Under the pieces are notes generated by a model, which saw only the letters and a program-made list of their open reading frames with translations, had not been told where the DNA came from and did no database searches. Positions 44,414 through 56,657 of a DNA stretch of 64,000 nt are shown here, piece after piece. A program made the position numbers and the translations under genes. The stretch is taken from assembly GCA_949987565.1 (NCBI GenBank), contig OX465107.1, forward strand, positions 4,605,659 to 4,669,658, written 5' to 3'. Every line of letters begins with the position of its first letter. The first letter of the stretch is position 1. Source of the DNA: Luidia sarsii (lineage: Eukaryota; Echinodermata; Asteroidea; Paxillosida; Luidiidae).

Positions 44414-47159
44414 GGGACCGTTTACAGTATGCGTGGTTTTGCATGTTTCATCATAATGTTCAAACTTGAATTCCCCAGTGTTATCAACCGCGCTGCTTCT
44501 GTACCTCCTAATGATATTCAGCCTGAAGAGATAGGATCTGCGCTCCAATGCATTGAATGCGGAAACAAGCGCTGTGCTGCCACAGAATCAAAGCGGTTTG
44601 GCAAACGGAGACGGTGAACAATTTCCCCCCGCCAGGGAACCTCTGTCCATTTCAATCGTTGCCTCGGGAACCGCGGATGCTTCAAGTGAATTCCTTCTAA
44701 AACGGCCGGCGGCACTTCGCGTCTTCAAATGCAGCTCACATTCAGAGCGTTCATTTATGATAATGCATCAACCGATTCGAGGCCTCACTTCTTCTGTGCG
44801 CGCAACCGCAGTATAGATTTTTTGCCGACTTTAAAGCACGGGCGAGTCCGAAAGTCACACTCGGCCGTATTGCACGTAGACGATTTCTCAGACAAACGGG
44901 TGAGGAGAAAGCCCCTAACTCGATTGGCCCGGGGACCACGAGGAGGAAGGGAAATCCACAACATCAATGCCATTGTGTGTGCATTCGATTGGACTGCGGA
45001 ATAGGGGGGGGGGAAAGCACCTTGGAAACGGTGACGTCATAGTCGGTCCTGACATAGAATCACCTTGGAGATTTGTGTTTCTCTCTTTCTGTCTTTTCTT
45101 CCGCCACTTGTGTATAATGGTCTTTAGCAACCGTTGCCCGGCGACGGGGGTCGGTCTCTATTGATTCGCAGGTCGCACAACTTGACCTTGTGCTGCAGGG
45201 GTGAGAGGGTGTGGGAGGGAATTGCGCATGGAGAGTTCTGTCTGTGCAATGGGTCTATAGAGACAGTCCGAACTTCAATACAGCCGCTCTGTTCTCCTCC
45301 GTCCATATCTTAGTAGGGAGCACTGACCGATAGAAGATTCAATGCTCCCCACGCTAACTTCGCCCTTCAGGGCTTATTATCATTTCAAGCATCAATTATG
45401 TCTGTCATTAGTAGCAAGGAAATAATATAAAATAAAAGTCCCCTGCATACTTTAATAGCCTTCAGAGGGAAAACAACTTTATAATAAGAGCGTAGACGGA
45501 TTTTTTTTTTTTTTAATCTAGGGACCAGGATGTACATAATACATAGGGAACATGATAATCCCTCTTGTAATTCGGTGGCATGGCGTAACCATTTTTGTCC
45601 GAGTTCAACCAAGTCGGCGCCTTGATTGAGTCTATAGTATGGACGATCGTCATAAACGCTACAAGGACATTCTTTGCCACGGTAAATAGCCAAAGGAAGA
45701 AGTAGAAAGGAAGAAAAGTACCTGAAAGGAAAATCTGAAACGAGATGCAGGATTTTAAAAAATGCATTGCTTAGTGTTTTCCATGAAGTTGGTAAGGTGA
45801 TAAAACATTGAGCCTTTTTATGTGCAGTATCACCAATGGTGTCCGCAATGCATTACCTCTGCTATTATTGGTAGTATCCTTTTCCACGACACACTCGCAG
45901 CCTGTCGTATCTCATTCCGTGTTCTATCGAGGTGAGTATGTTTGACGTGAGGATCCGCGCTTTAAAAGCCCTCCCTTAGAACTCCATAACTCAACGGATG
46001 GGGCAGTCACGAAGCATCGCCATTACTGTCACCCGTGCACGGTCAGCGTTTCGTCTCCGGGCCGTCCCCTGAGCGGGCGGCCAGCAATGCGACGTGCCAG
46101 GCACCTGAAGGTGGCAAGCCATGCGTGCAAGCTGCCACCAATATTATGGCTCTGCACATCGCGCATAAAATCAGCGGGCAATCTTGCTTCTTTCTGATAT
46201 ACATAGCCCCGAGAGTGAACCGGTCGGTACGCGGTATTTGTGCACGCACGAATTGCAATTGCGGAGCCCGAGGGCGAGGAAATAGAATCGCCAACCCGTC
46301 ATGGTTCGAGAATGATAACAATCGGGTCAACTGCTGGCAGAAAATAAAAATCCGACGGCGGGCCGAAGGGAAATTACCGCCATTCGCCTGGAAAATACTC
46401 GCGGGGAATATACGGACAAGTTGGAGCTATTTTGTGGTGTGAGGATTGCCCGCTCAGAACGGGTTCTTAGAGCGTTAAAGACATATTGTCTATACCCTCA
46501 CCACCCAAAGTCGTGTAAATCAAACTGAGGCTATATATACGGGCAAGCAGTGATGGCGCCACGTCCCATTCCGTGGATATAATGTGCTGGTAAACCAGCG
46601 GCGCGGGCACCAAGGGAAGTTGACAAAGGCGGTTGGGCGATCTCTGAACAAGTTCGGGCAATGACCAATGGTTGACGGATGTTGGCATATGGATACATGT
46701 AGAATAGAGCGTGCACACTGCAGTCCATATGCAAACGACTTCAGTGGAATAGATGACGTATATCGTAGGGAAATAGATTGAATGGGGAAAAAAGGGCAAT
46801 GTTTTGTTTGTTCCCATAAAAAAAGGGGAAAAAAACAAATAAAAGCACATAATATTGTAGACATGCACTGTTTATACGACTGTTCAAAGGTTTCATCCGA
46901 GGTGTGGCCAATAATGTCACCAGCTGTTTTGGAAATGTGATTAGTTAGTGTTATTTCGTCCATAGATCACAACACCGCATCCTCTGTTGTAAGTTATGGT
47001 GAGGTAAAGACACGAATTCGGGATTAACAAGTTCCCTGAGTGGACAGCGTGGACCTATGATTTTTATTTATGGATGCAATCAACAATCAAAACGACAATA
47101 CCGTACATATCAAAACTAAGGCTCGAACTTATAAATATTCCCTTTCCATTATTTCTACT
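44414..47159. other. Unassigned interval
   Basis: No gene recognised in ~2.7 kb. A run of 16 T at 45501-45516 follows, on the minus strand, an 84-codon frame (45513-45767) with a hydrophobic start. This could be an oligo-A-tailed retroposed fragment but is not recognised. Confidence 0.4.
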
Positions 47160-47171
47160 AAACAGAGACGG

Positions 47172-47349
47172 ATAAATGAGTGAGACTTAAGGCTTTGCAT
47201 GGTGGGTGAATCAATATAGGAAGGTTTGCGGTGACACCATGTATCAGGTCTCTTAAAGGAAGAGGTTTGGTTCCTCACGTTCTTTTCAGAACCAAACCTC
47301 TTCCTTTAAGAGACCTGATACATGGTGTCACCGCAAACCTTCCTATATT
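47172..47349 (-). mobile_element. Family C hairpin-plus-tail element, copy C2
   Basis: 178 bp flanked by the exact 12-bp direct repeat AAACAGAGACGG (47160-47171 and 47350-47361). In element orientation it starts AATATAGGAAGGTTTGCGG and has two nearly perfect ~61-bp complementary arms around a ~15-nt loop. The same ~46-bp tail as C1 follows and ends in ATTTAT. Left and right arms are almost identical, unlike C1. It is non-coding. Confidence 0.8.
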
Positions 47350-47361
47350 AAACAGAGACGG

Positions 47362-48371
47362 GTTGATCTCGTTAAATAAAACAACGTAGGCCTACGGGTG
47401 GCAACTAGATTGACTATTATAGTTAACCAAAGACTCGACTATATAATACTGAGATCCACTTATTCAATAGTGTGGAAACGCATTTTGTATCGATTCAGCT
47501 TGGCTGCAAACAAACGACGTGCCGTACTCCAAAATACATGCTCTGTCACTCTTAATTGACGTCTTAATACGCGTTACCGTTCAGATATTACCTTATAATT
47601 ATAGGCATCGAGAACGCCGCGCATTTTTAGATTAGTCTCAGACTCAGACTGTGTGGAACCAAAGCAAGGCCCGCCTCGGTGGGACCACGAAGTGTCTGTT
47701 TATTGGATCCGCTTTATGGCGAGTCTAAATGGATACCCTAGGCGTAGCACTGACGTGTTCTCTGGACGAATCAGCCGCATCTCAGCGCGAGAGGCGCGTC
47801 TGGTGTAAACAAGAAGTGTCCGTTCAGTTCACCCTATACCAGAGAATGTCTTGTGGGTAAACCTAGTTCAGACACCATGGGATTCCCTCCCTACCTTGTG
47901 CGTCGTTATTTTGTGCCCCCCCCCCTTGTGTCTTCTCTTCCTTGCACTCATGTATATTCGGATCATGTGGAAATTGTAATAGGATGCCGAATATCGAGCG
48001 AGCATCGTGATGGAATATGATTCCAGTGGGGTCGGGCTTGGATGTAACTTTTGACGTCTCCGGTTCCTGTGGGGAGTGGGTTGGGTGTAACTTTCCTCGG
48101 ACGCGTTGCTATATAGCTTTGTTTTCTTTGGGGTTTTTTGGGGGGGTTCTTCCTTTTCGAATGGGCCAAGCATCAGATCAGAGCAGAGTGCAACATGCAG
48201 AGCAGGGAAGAGTAGAGAGTAGAGTAGCCTATATATAGACCTGGTCTGAGCTCGGCAAAGCAGAGCACGGCTCGCAAGAGGATAAGAAAGCCAAAGGCTG
48301 GGTATAGGAAAAGTCAAGGATGCATGGATAGGGTAGAGCAGGGTGAAACAGCTCAGAGTAGAGCAGGACGC
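47362..48371. other. Unassigned sequence leading into the large array
   Basis: No gene recognised. From about 48180 the sequence acquires GAGCAG/GTAGAG phrases that look like decayed edges of the following minisatellite. Confidence 0.5.
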
Positions 48372-51300
48372 GCAGGGCAGAGGGCAGGGCAGAGGGCAGG
48401 GCAGAGGGCAGGGCAGAGGGCAGGGCAGAGGGCAGGGCAGAGGGCAGGGCAGAGGGCAGGGCAGAGGGCAGGGCAGAGGGCAGGGCAGAGGGCAGGGCAC
48501 AGGGCAGGGCAGAGGGCAGGACACAGGGCAGGACAGAGGGCAGGACAGAGGGCAGGACAGAGGGCAGAGCAGAGGGCAGGGCAGAGGGCAGGGCAGAGGG
48601 CAGGGCAGAGGGCAGGGCAGAGGGCAGGACACAGGGCAGGACAGAGGGCAGGACAGAGGGCAGGACAGAGGGCAGGACAGAGGGCAGGGCAGAGGGCAGG
48701 GCAGAGGGCAGGGTAGAGGGCAGGGCAGAGGGCATGGCAGAGGGCAGGGCAGAGGGCAGGGCAAGGGGCAGGGCAGAGGGCAGGGCAGAGGGCAGGGCAG
48801 AGGGCAGGGCAGAGGGCAGGGCAGAGGGCAGGGCACAGGGCAGGGCACAGGGCAGGGCACAGGGCAGGGCAGAGGGCAGGGCAGAGGGCAGGGCAGAGGG
48901 CAGGGCAGAGAGCAGGGCACAGGGCAGGACAGAGGGCAGGGCACAGGGCAGGGCAGAGGACAGGGCAGAGGGCAGGGCACAGGGCAGGGCACAGGGCAGG
49001 GCACAGGGCAGGGCAGAGGGCAGGGCACAGGGCAGGGCACAGGGCAGGGCACAGGGCAGGGCACAGGGCAGGGCAGAGGGCAGGGCAGAGGGCAGGGCAG
49101 GGCAGAGGGCAGGGCAGGGTAGAGGGCAGGGCAGAGGGCAGGGCACAGGGCAGGGCAGAGGGCAGGGCAGAGGGCAGGGCAGAGGGCAGGGCAGAGGGCA
49201 GGGCACAGGGCAGGGCACAGGGCAGGGCACAGGGCAGGGCAGAGGGCAGGGCAGAGGGCAGGGCAGGGCAGAGGGCAGGGCAGGGTAGAGGGCAGGGCAG
49301 AGGGCAGGGCACAGGGCAGGGCAGAGGGCAGGGCAGAGGGCAGGGCAGAGGGCAGGGCAGAGGGCAGGGCACAGGGCAGGGCACAGGGCAGGGCACAGGG
49401 CAGGGCAGAGGGCAGGGCACAGGGCAGGGCAGAGGGCAGAGCACGGGGCAGGGCAGAGGGCAGGGCAGAGGGCAGGGCAGAGGGCAGGGCACAGGGCAGG
49501 GCACAGGGCAGGGCACAGGGCAGGGCACAGGGCAGGGCACAGGGCAGGGCAGAGGGCAGGGCAGAGGGCAGGACAGAGGGCAGGACAGAGGGCAGAGCAG
49601 AGGGCAGGGCAGAGGGCAGGGCAGAGGGCAGGGCAGAGGGCAGGACACAGGGCAGGGCAGAGGGCAGGGCAGAGGGCAGGGCAGAGGGCAGGGCAGAGGG
49701 CAGGGCAGAGGGCAGGGCAGAGGGCAGGGCAGAGGGCAGGGCAGAGGGCAGGGCAGAGGGCAGGGCAGAGGGCAGGGCAGAGGGCAGAGAAGAGGGCAGG
49801 ACACAGGGCAGGACACAGGGCAGGACAGAGGGCAGGACAGAGGGCAGGACAGAGGGCAGAGCAGAGGGCAGGGCAGAGGGCAGGGCAGAGGGCAGGGCAG
49901 AGGGCAGGACACAGGGCAGGACAGAGGGCAGGACAGAGGGCAGGACAGAGGGCAGGACAGAGGGCAGGGCAGAGGGCAGGGCAGAGGGCAGGGTAGAGGG
50001 CAGGGCAGAGGGCATGGCAGAGGGCAGGGCAGAGGGCATGGCAAGGGGGCAGGGCAGAGGGCAGGGCAGAGGGCAGGGCAGAGGGCAGGGCAGAGGGCAG
50101 GGCACAGGGCAGGGCACAGGGCAGGGCACAGGGCAGGGCAGAGGGCAGGGCACAGGGCAGGGCAGAGGGCAGGGCAGAGAGCAGGGCACAGGGCAGGACA
50201 GAGGGCAGGGCACAGGGCAGGGCAGAGGGCAGGGCAGAGGGCAGGGCAGAGGGCAGGGCACAGGGCAGGGCACAGGGCAGGGCACAGGGCAGGGCAGAGG
50301 GCAGGGCACAAGGCAGGGCACAGGGCAGGGCACAGGGCAGGGCAGAGGGCAGGGCAGAGGGCAGGGCAGGGCAGAGGGCAGGGCAGGGCAGAGGGCAGGG
50401 CAGAGGGCAGGGCACAGGGCAGGGCAGAGGGCAGGGCAGAGGGCAGGGCAGAGGGCAGGGCAGAGGGCAGGGCACAGGGCAGGGCACAGGGCAGGGCAGA
50501 GGGCAGGGCACAGGGCAGGGCAGAGGGCAGAGCACGGGGCAGGGCAGAGGGCAGGGCAGAGGGAAGGGCACAGGGCAGGGCACAGGGCAGGGCACAGGGC
50601 AGGGCACAGGGCAGGGCACAGGGCAGGGCAGAGGGCAGGGCACAGGGCAGGGCACAGGGCAGGGCACAGGGCAGGGCAGAGGGCAGGGCAGAGGGCAGGG
50701 CAGAGGGCAGGGCAGAGGGCAGGGCAGGGCAGAGGGCAGGGCAGGGCAGAGGGCAGGGCAGAGGGCAGGGCAGAGGGCAGGGCAGAGGGCAGGGCAGAGG
50801 GCAGGACAGAGGGCAGGGCACAGGGCAGGGCAGAGGGCAGGACAGAGGGCAGGGCACAGGGCAGGGCACAGGGCAGGGCACAGGGCAGGGCACAGGGCAG
50901 GGCACAGGGCAGGGCAGAGGGCAGGGCAGAGGGCAGGGCAGAGGGCAGGGCAGAGGGCAGGGCAGAGGGCAGGGCAGAGGGCAGGGCAGAGGGCAGGGCA
51001 GAGGGCAGGGCAGAGGGCAGGGCAGAGGGCAGGGCACAGGGCAGGGCAGGGCACAGGGCAGGGCACAGGGCAGGGCACAGGGCAGGGCACAGGGCAGGGC
51101 ACAGAGCAGGGCACAGGGCAGAGGGCAGGGCAGAGGGCAGGGCACAGGGCAGGGCAGAGGGCAGGGCAGAGGGCAGGGCAGAGGGCAGGGCACAGGGCAG
51201 GGCACAGGGCAGGGCACAGGGCAGGGCACAGGGCAGGGCACAGGGCAGGGCACAGGGCAGGGCACAGGGCAGGGCAGAGGGCAGGGTAGAGGGCAGGGCA

Positions 51301-51862
51301 GAGGGCAGGGCACAGGGCAGGGCAGAGGGCAGGGCAGAGGGCAGAACAGAGGGCAGGGCAAGGGGGCAGGGCAGAGGGCAGGGCAGAGGGCAGGGCAGAG
51401 GGCAGGACAGAGGGCAGGGCAGAGGGCAGGGCAGAGGGCAGGGCAGAGGGCAGGGCAGAGGGCAGGGCAGAGGGCAGGGCAGAGGGCAGGGCAGAGGGCA
51501 GGGCACAGGGCAGGGCACAGGGCAGGGCACAGGGCAGGGCACAGGGCAGGGCACAGGGCAGGGCACAGGGCAGGGCACAGGGCAGGGCACAGGGCAGGGC
51601 ACAGGGCAGGGCACAGGGCAGGGCACAGGGCAGGGCACAGGGCAGGGCACAGGGCAGGGTAGAGGGCAGGGCACAGAGCAGGGCACAGGGCAGGGTAGAG
51701 GGCAGGGCACAGGGCAGGGCACAGGGCAGGGCACAGGGCAGGGCACAGGGCAGGGTAGAGGGCAGGGCACAGAGCAGGGCACAGAGCAGGGCACAGGGCA
51801 GAGGGCAGGGCACAGAGCACGGCACAGGGCAGGGCAGAGGGCAGGGCAGAGGGCAGGGCAGA
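48372..51862 (+). repeat. 3.5-kb G-rich 12-bp minisatellite (GGGCAGAGGGCA)n
   Basis: About 290 tandem 12-bp units. The main variants are GGGCACAGGGCA and GGACAGAGGGCA, with rarer GGGTAG, GGCATGG and GCAAGGGG marks and occasional 6-bp half units. Variants are clustered. The marked block around 48567-48790 recurs at about 49847-50070 (landmark GGGTAG at 48711 and 49991, offset 1280 bp), showing higher-order duplication. A shorter ~166-bp offset is seen at 49117/49283. A G-run occurs every 6 bp on the plus strand. Continuous open frames on both strands (up to ~1388 codons) are consequences of the 12-bp period. Confidence 0.97.
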
Positions 51863-53164
51863 CCACCGCAATGCAGGGCAGGTCGGGGCAGCACGTGAGT
51901 CGGAGCAGAGCATGGCATGAATGGAATCGGAACGGCAAAGAGCCTGGTCGGGCACAACAAAGAAAAGCTGAGAGAATAAAGTGGACAAATCCTGAATCTC
52001 TAAATCGCTGCCTGGCATTGCACGCCGTCAGCACAGTATAAACTCATTAGGTGTAGGCCTACCAATCAAAATAGCACCAGTCTACGTGTATGAGGCTATA
52101 AGACTGAAGGCCACTTGGAATATCTATGGTATGACCATCGCCTCAACGTCAATACGACTGCTCCCGACTCTCCGTAATTAAATATCCGCCCAAGGGACAT
52201 CCAGATGAAGGACCGTTACCCTTGGCCGCGCGTTAACGAGCACTGCCTGAAAAATTAATGATCATCTTGGTCAGGAGTCCGTCATGAGCAAGTTCGATCG
52301 ACCAACGGACAGCTCGTTTACAGATCACCTAACAAAAAGATTGTCAAAATATTGATATGACTGACGTAACTCAGCCCCCCCCCACCTTGAGGTTTTGTTT
52401 GTCAATATGAACCAGGACACTAACCAAATTATATACAGGCAATGTGTATTGCAGTCATTCTCTTTAAAAGGGAATCCACTTTATACGGACAGGACGTCAT
52501 GACTGTGGCATTGAGTGAATGATTTCGGCGTCAATCATCTGGCTGTCTGAGTGACGGCGCACACAAAAAATGGCTTCACCTCAGACGGTTCTCGAAGCAT
52601 ACCAAGCTCGGACTTATAGGCTCAGGCAACCTCTCCATTCTCCTGAAAGAGAGTGCATCTTCTTTTCGTTGAGGCTAGGGAGGGGGGGGGCTTTTCATTA
52701 GTTCAAAACAATAGCGCTTCTTTCAGACTGGGGGCAATCCAAGACAATTTTGCTTTGGTAAAGGATGCCAGCGTTTTATCCACGGAAGCCGTGGTGTCCG
52801 TGTGTCTCTAGGACACAGCGGACTCGCGTCTGCACGATTCCCAGACTGACTCTGAGCCACGGTCGAGGGCCCACTCTGCTCCAATGCATAGGCCTAGCAG
52901 CGCTGTAAATCAGAGAGTAGAGTGGGTGAAAAACGACTGGTGAATTCACCTTAGAGGGAGGTGATCCATCTGAAAGCCATATACAGCCATACAGTCACAG
53001 ACAGCATGCAGAGGCCGAGTGCAGGGAGTTAGGTTAGGTACTAGGGCCTATAGGTCGGAGGACCGACACGCACACCGAATACTCACTCCGTATTAGTTTA
53101 CACTCGAGACTGTCCAATGCTTCTTGCACGGGATTAGGTGCGTGTGGTCATTTGGCAGTGCAGT
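51863..53164. other. Unassigned sequence
   Basis: No gene recognised. TAGGCCTA near 52055 and 52887. Small hairpins near 52779-52825. Confidence 0.45.
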
Positions 53165-53306
53165 GGTCGATTTTATCTAACTCATCGTAACATTCGACCA
53201 ATCGCAAGACGGTGAGCGATGCACAGAAACCATACGACCTATCACTACTTATCATCCATCGTAAGTTGAGTTACGATGCATCACAAGGCTTTGGGAAATC
53301 CAGCCC
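53165..53306 (-). mobile_element. Family A fold-back repeat, copy A4
   Basis: The reverse complement shows CTGGGCTGGATTTCCCAAAG, CATCGTAACTCAACTTACGA, GTTTCTGTGCATCGCTCACC and a terminal AAATCGACC. Both termini are recognisable, so this is one of the more complete copies. Confidence 0.65.
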
Positions 53307-53440
53307 AGACAGGCCTATACTTGCAAAAAGTAATCACAATTCATGCAAAAGCGAACCTACTGTACTGTGTTGATATGCTTGAGCCCACGTCGTTTGCCCT
53401 CGAGTTTAGGCGTACCATCAATACTTTATACAGCCCAATT

Positions 53441-53588
53441 GGTCGATTTCACATAGCAACTATACGACCAATCGTAAGACGTTGAGCGAAGCACTGGCAC
53501 TATTGCAAAGCCATCGCGACTACGACGGATTACCCCTCGCAAGCTGAGTTACGATGGATCGTAAAGATTTGTGAAATTAATCCCAGGG
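53441..53588 (-). mobile_element. Family A fold-back repeat, copy A5
   Basis: Lies 134 bp from A4 in the same orientation. It starts GGTCGATTTCACAT, has TACGACCAATCGTAAGACG and GAGTTACGATGGATCG, and ends AAATTAATCCCAGGG. The two adjacent copies differ enough to suggest separate insertion or old duplication. Confidence 0.65.
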
Positions 53589-54147
53589 TGATGACTTTTG
53601 GTCTGTCGGGGTACAACTTACAAATCTATAGATGAAGATCAAGTATGCTCAGATGGACGGACTCTCTTGACCAGAACCCAGGCCGGTCAACTAGGCCACT
53701 GGTTGACTACTCTGGTCGACCAGCCCCGGGACTTAATTGGATTTCCAAAGCTGGAAGCCTGCGAGTCGTTCCAGAATGTTCGTTACTTTGCATGTGCGTC
53801 GGTCATCAGCGGTCAATTTGTGTCCACTCAAGCCCGCCAACTCGCAGCAGGCACCGCCCGCAATCTTCCGCACGTACGTGCTTTACCCTTCCCGAAACTG
53901 CAGGACCCGAAACTGCACGACCCGAAACTGCATGGATGTGAGCTTTGTTGGGTGTTAATTCCCCTCCCCCCGGCGGGGGGAGCTTCGTGTAAGATGTTCG
54001 TCGTCTTTGAATGGACCTCGTTAATGTGAGAGGCTGCCGTATCGTGCTACTGATCACGGTCCGCGGTTTAGCGGTGATGTCAGTCCCGCTGCACTGCCAA
54101 GTCAATGCTTGATTGAACTCCTTTTTTTCGAAATAAGAGAGCAAAAG
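53589..54147. other. Unassigned sequence with small structured motifs
   Basis: A 15-bp motif (CCCGAAACTGCACGA) is repeated three times at ~53892-53935. A perfect GC hairpin with 8-bp arms and 3-nt loop lies at 53964-53982. No gene recognised. Confidence 0.45.
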
Positions 54148-54501
54148 CCGGTGTCCTGCCTAAAAGTGTCCCTGCCAAATACTGTCCGCTCATTGGCATA
54201 CTGATCGCTGATTGGTTAGCGTTAGGGATAGAGTTAGGATTAGGATTAGGGTCGTTAGGGTTAGGGTTTGAATTAGGATTAGGATTAGGATTAGGATTAT
54301 GGTTAGGGTTAGGGTTAGGATTAGGGTTGTTTGGGTTAGGGTTAGCGTTACGTTGCGTGAGTTAGGCCAGCAACCATACACAATGCGCCATACTCGTGTA
54401 GTGAGCAACCATACCCCAACCACGGTGGTTGAATGTCATACGTATTGGACCAATCAGCGATCAGTATGCTAATGAGCGGACACTATCTGGCATGACACCG
54501 G
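54148..54501 (+). mobile_element. Family D inverted-repeat element with telomere-like core, copy D1
   Basis: 354 bp. The left end CCGGTGTCCTGCC and the right end (complemented CCGGTGTCATGCC) continue as inverted termini for ~50-70 bp, including TGTCCGCTCATTAGCATACTG and GATCGCTGATTGGT. The left arm has one extra ~18-bp module. Between the arms lie ~140 bp of TTAGGG/TTAGGA-type hexamers and a segment with CAACCATAC and CCACGGTGGTTG. No coding capacity and no clear target duplication. The element class is unassigned. Confidence 0.7.
54215..54352 (+). repeat. Telomere-like TTAGGG/TTAGGA degenerate array
   Basis: Hexamers GTTAGG, ATTAGG and TTAGGG with many variants, inside element D1. Because D2 has the same array between the same termini, it is carried by the element and is not a chromosome end or a fusion scar. 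Confidence 0.8.
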
Positions 54502-56657
54502 CATCGAGCTGGCTTCACCGGTATACCATGGCACAGCTCACGCCTGGATCTTGATCGTACTTTTGCGAACCGAGAGATATTATAGGAGATGGCATCAAGA
54601 CAATGGGCAACAGCCAGCGATCACAAAGCTGGCAGTTTCATGCACAGAACATAATTACACATTGTATACCAACTTCTACCATCACGCGTGTTCGGCGAGC
54701 GAGGATGTACCAACAGCAGTCAAGCCCAAGTAATAGGGCTTTCATATAAATATAGGTATAGCTTGCCGTTCAAGGTTGTCAAATCAATTTGCCATTTCTG
54801 TGACCAGAGCATTATTTCTGTGCTTTATGTCTACATATTCGTCTACATAATTATAAGCTTCTCGATAAAAATCGCAGGGTTAATACCTAAAAAGGAAACA
54901 AAAAGAAAAGTATATAATAAAATGTTTTTAGCTAAGCAGGGTCATCATCGTATGCAAGATGATAGGGACCGAAACATATAGGAAGTGATATGATGCAGAT
55001 GACAGACGATAGACAAAAGAGGAAAGCTAGTATATAGGTGTTCATATTATGCACAGTAGTGCGGCGCGACTTCGGAGAAGTGCCATCACGGTGCAGGCTT
55101 CGTCTCTATCAAGTCAATGACGGATGCACTGAACGCGTACGTACGTGTGCGCACTTACATGTATATGTACCTACATCAAACATGCACACCCACGTCACAT
55201 GCCGAACTGAATGCATGCCATGTGTCCCCCTGGTTGCTATGGTTATCCCGCGATAGCGCAGTGCAAGCAATAGGCGACCTCGTTCTTCACAATGTGGGAA
55301 CAAAATTTGCTATTTTGATACCTAATATTCCCGCCGAAGGCATTATTTTTTGGTCAGGGGGGAGAGCTTCAGTCGAGACCATGTTTTAGAGAACGGAAAT
55401 AGGTCGATCAGGGAATACCATTTTCAATGGACCAAAACTTGTGCATTTCGCGTCAAGCCGCTATCTTGAAGGAAGTCGACAATCATAACCACTGATTTGA
55501 TTTCAAGGTCAGGGCTAGGGCTGCGGCTGGGGCTACTGCCGATGTTTTCTATGCGCTGCCTAGCCGCGATATTGCCATTGATAAGCAAGTGATTAGGAAA
55601 GGATCACAGACGCGCTGTTGCCCGAAGCGACAATGTTGCCTTAATCCAAGACATAGTCCTGACTTGTTACGATTAATTTACCCACCTGGAAAAACCTCTA
55701 TGAATAAAGTGTCCGAGAGAAATGAAAGCGCTATAGGTACATGGCACAGGAAAAGTCACATGTTTTCGACCAAAGTTCCATCAATATTGTACACGTTTTG
55801 GTTCACTGCACACGACAATTCCAACTGACGCACAAATCTAACATTCGTGTTCTGATACGACACGAATGGAATGGCCGACTTCATAGTACAGGTAAATATC
55901 CCACTCTAGTTCACAGCAAGTGAAGAAACACTGGAGCTTAACACTGGAGCTAATATCGCACCTCCCTATAGTATCGTATTACCCCACCCCCTCCCGACAC
56001 AACGTCTTAGTTTTCTTCTAATGTTGCTTAAAAATGTAAATTATAAGGACTGTTATGTATAATAATTATTGAAAATACTATTTCTGATACATGTGTACGT
56101 CTAACAATAATCATATTTCCGGTGGCGGTTCCCAAACAGATTGGAAGAGAACACAGAAAGTATTGTTCTTTAAATTAAAAAATAATAATAATACCAAACC
56201 GAGGCAAACAGTCTGATACCTCTATCACGTAGAAATCGCCTCTGTTAAATACTGTGCGCACATCAGGAACACCACGCTCAGCATGGACGAGGTGAAGCAG
56301 TGTACGCCGAAGCGAGGCCGTGCACAGGCAAAATAGTCTGCCCCCCTCCCACCGCATCGGAATAGATGTCGTGTGTCGAGATGTTGGCAGAGTCAGAAAC
56401 TGGTCAAAGAAAGCTATTTGGGCAAAACTCTTGCCCGATGCACGAAGCTAGTCATGATTGTATTACATCATCCACGACCGTTGAGGACCCAGCGTCACCC
56501 GCCTGATGGGACCGTCGGTGCCATAACGCTTGACTGACGGCCATTCCTCCCCTCCGTTTCCGCCTTGAATAATTCAGACTTGGGCAGCGAACCACCATCA
56601 GGCTGTTGCCAATCTCCCCCAAACCCCCAGTCCCTTCACCTCATCTCTTCAAACACA
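54502..56657. other. Unassigned interval
   Basis: No gene recognised. If the exon at 56658 is real, this region could be its upstream intron. The pyrimidine-rich stretch at ~56610-56650 would fit. Confidence 0.4.

Noticed and set aside
44553..44816. 87-codon frame with protein-like composition
   Set aside because: No recognisable motif. Overlapping frames of similar length exist on both strands, so not supported as a gene.
47868..52041. Overlapping open frames of up to ~1388 codons on both strands
   Set aside because: They run through the 12-bp minisatellite in several phases simultaneously, which follows from a repeat period divisible by three without stops. Composition is pure repeat (Pro/Leu/Cys/Ala/Ser or Gly/Gln/Arg), with no domain.
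54215..54352. Chromosome-end or fusion-site telomere
   Set aside because: The array is degenerate and enclosed by inverted termini that recur with the same array at 63267-63684. It is element cargo.
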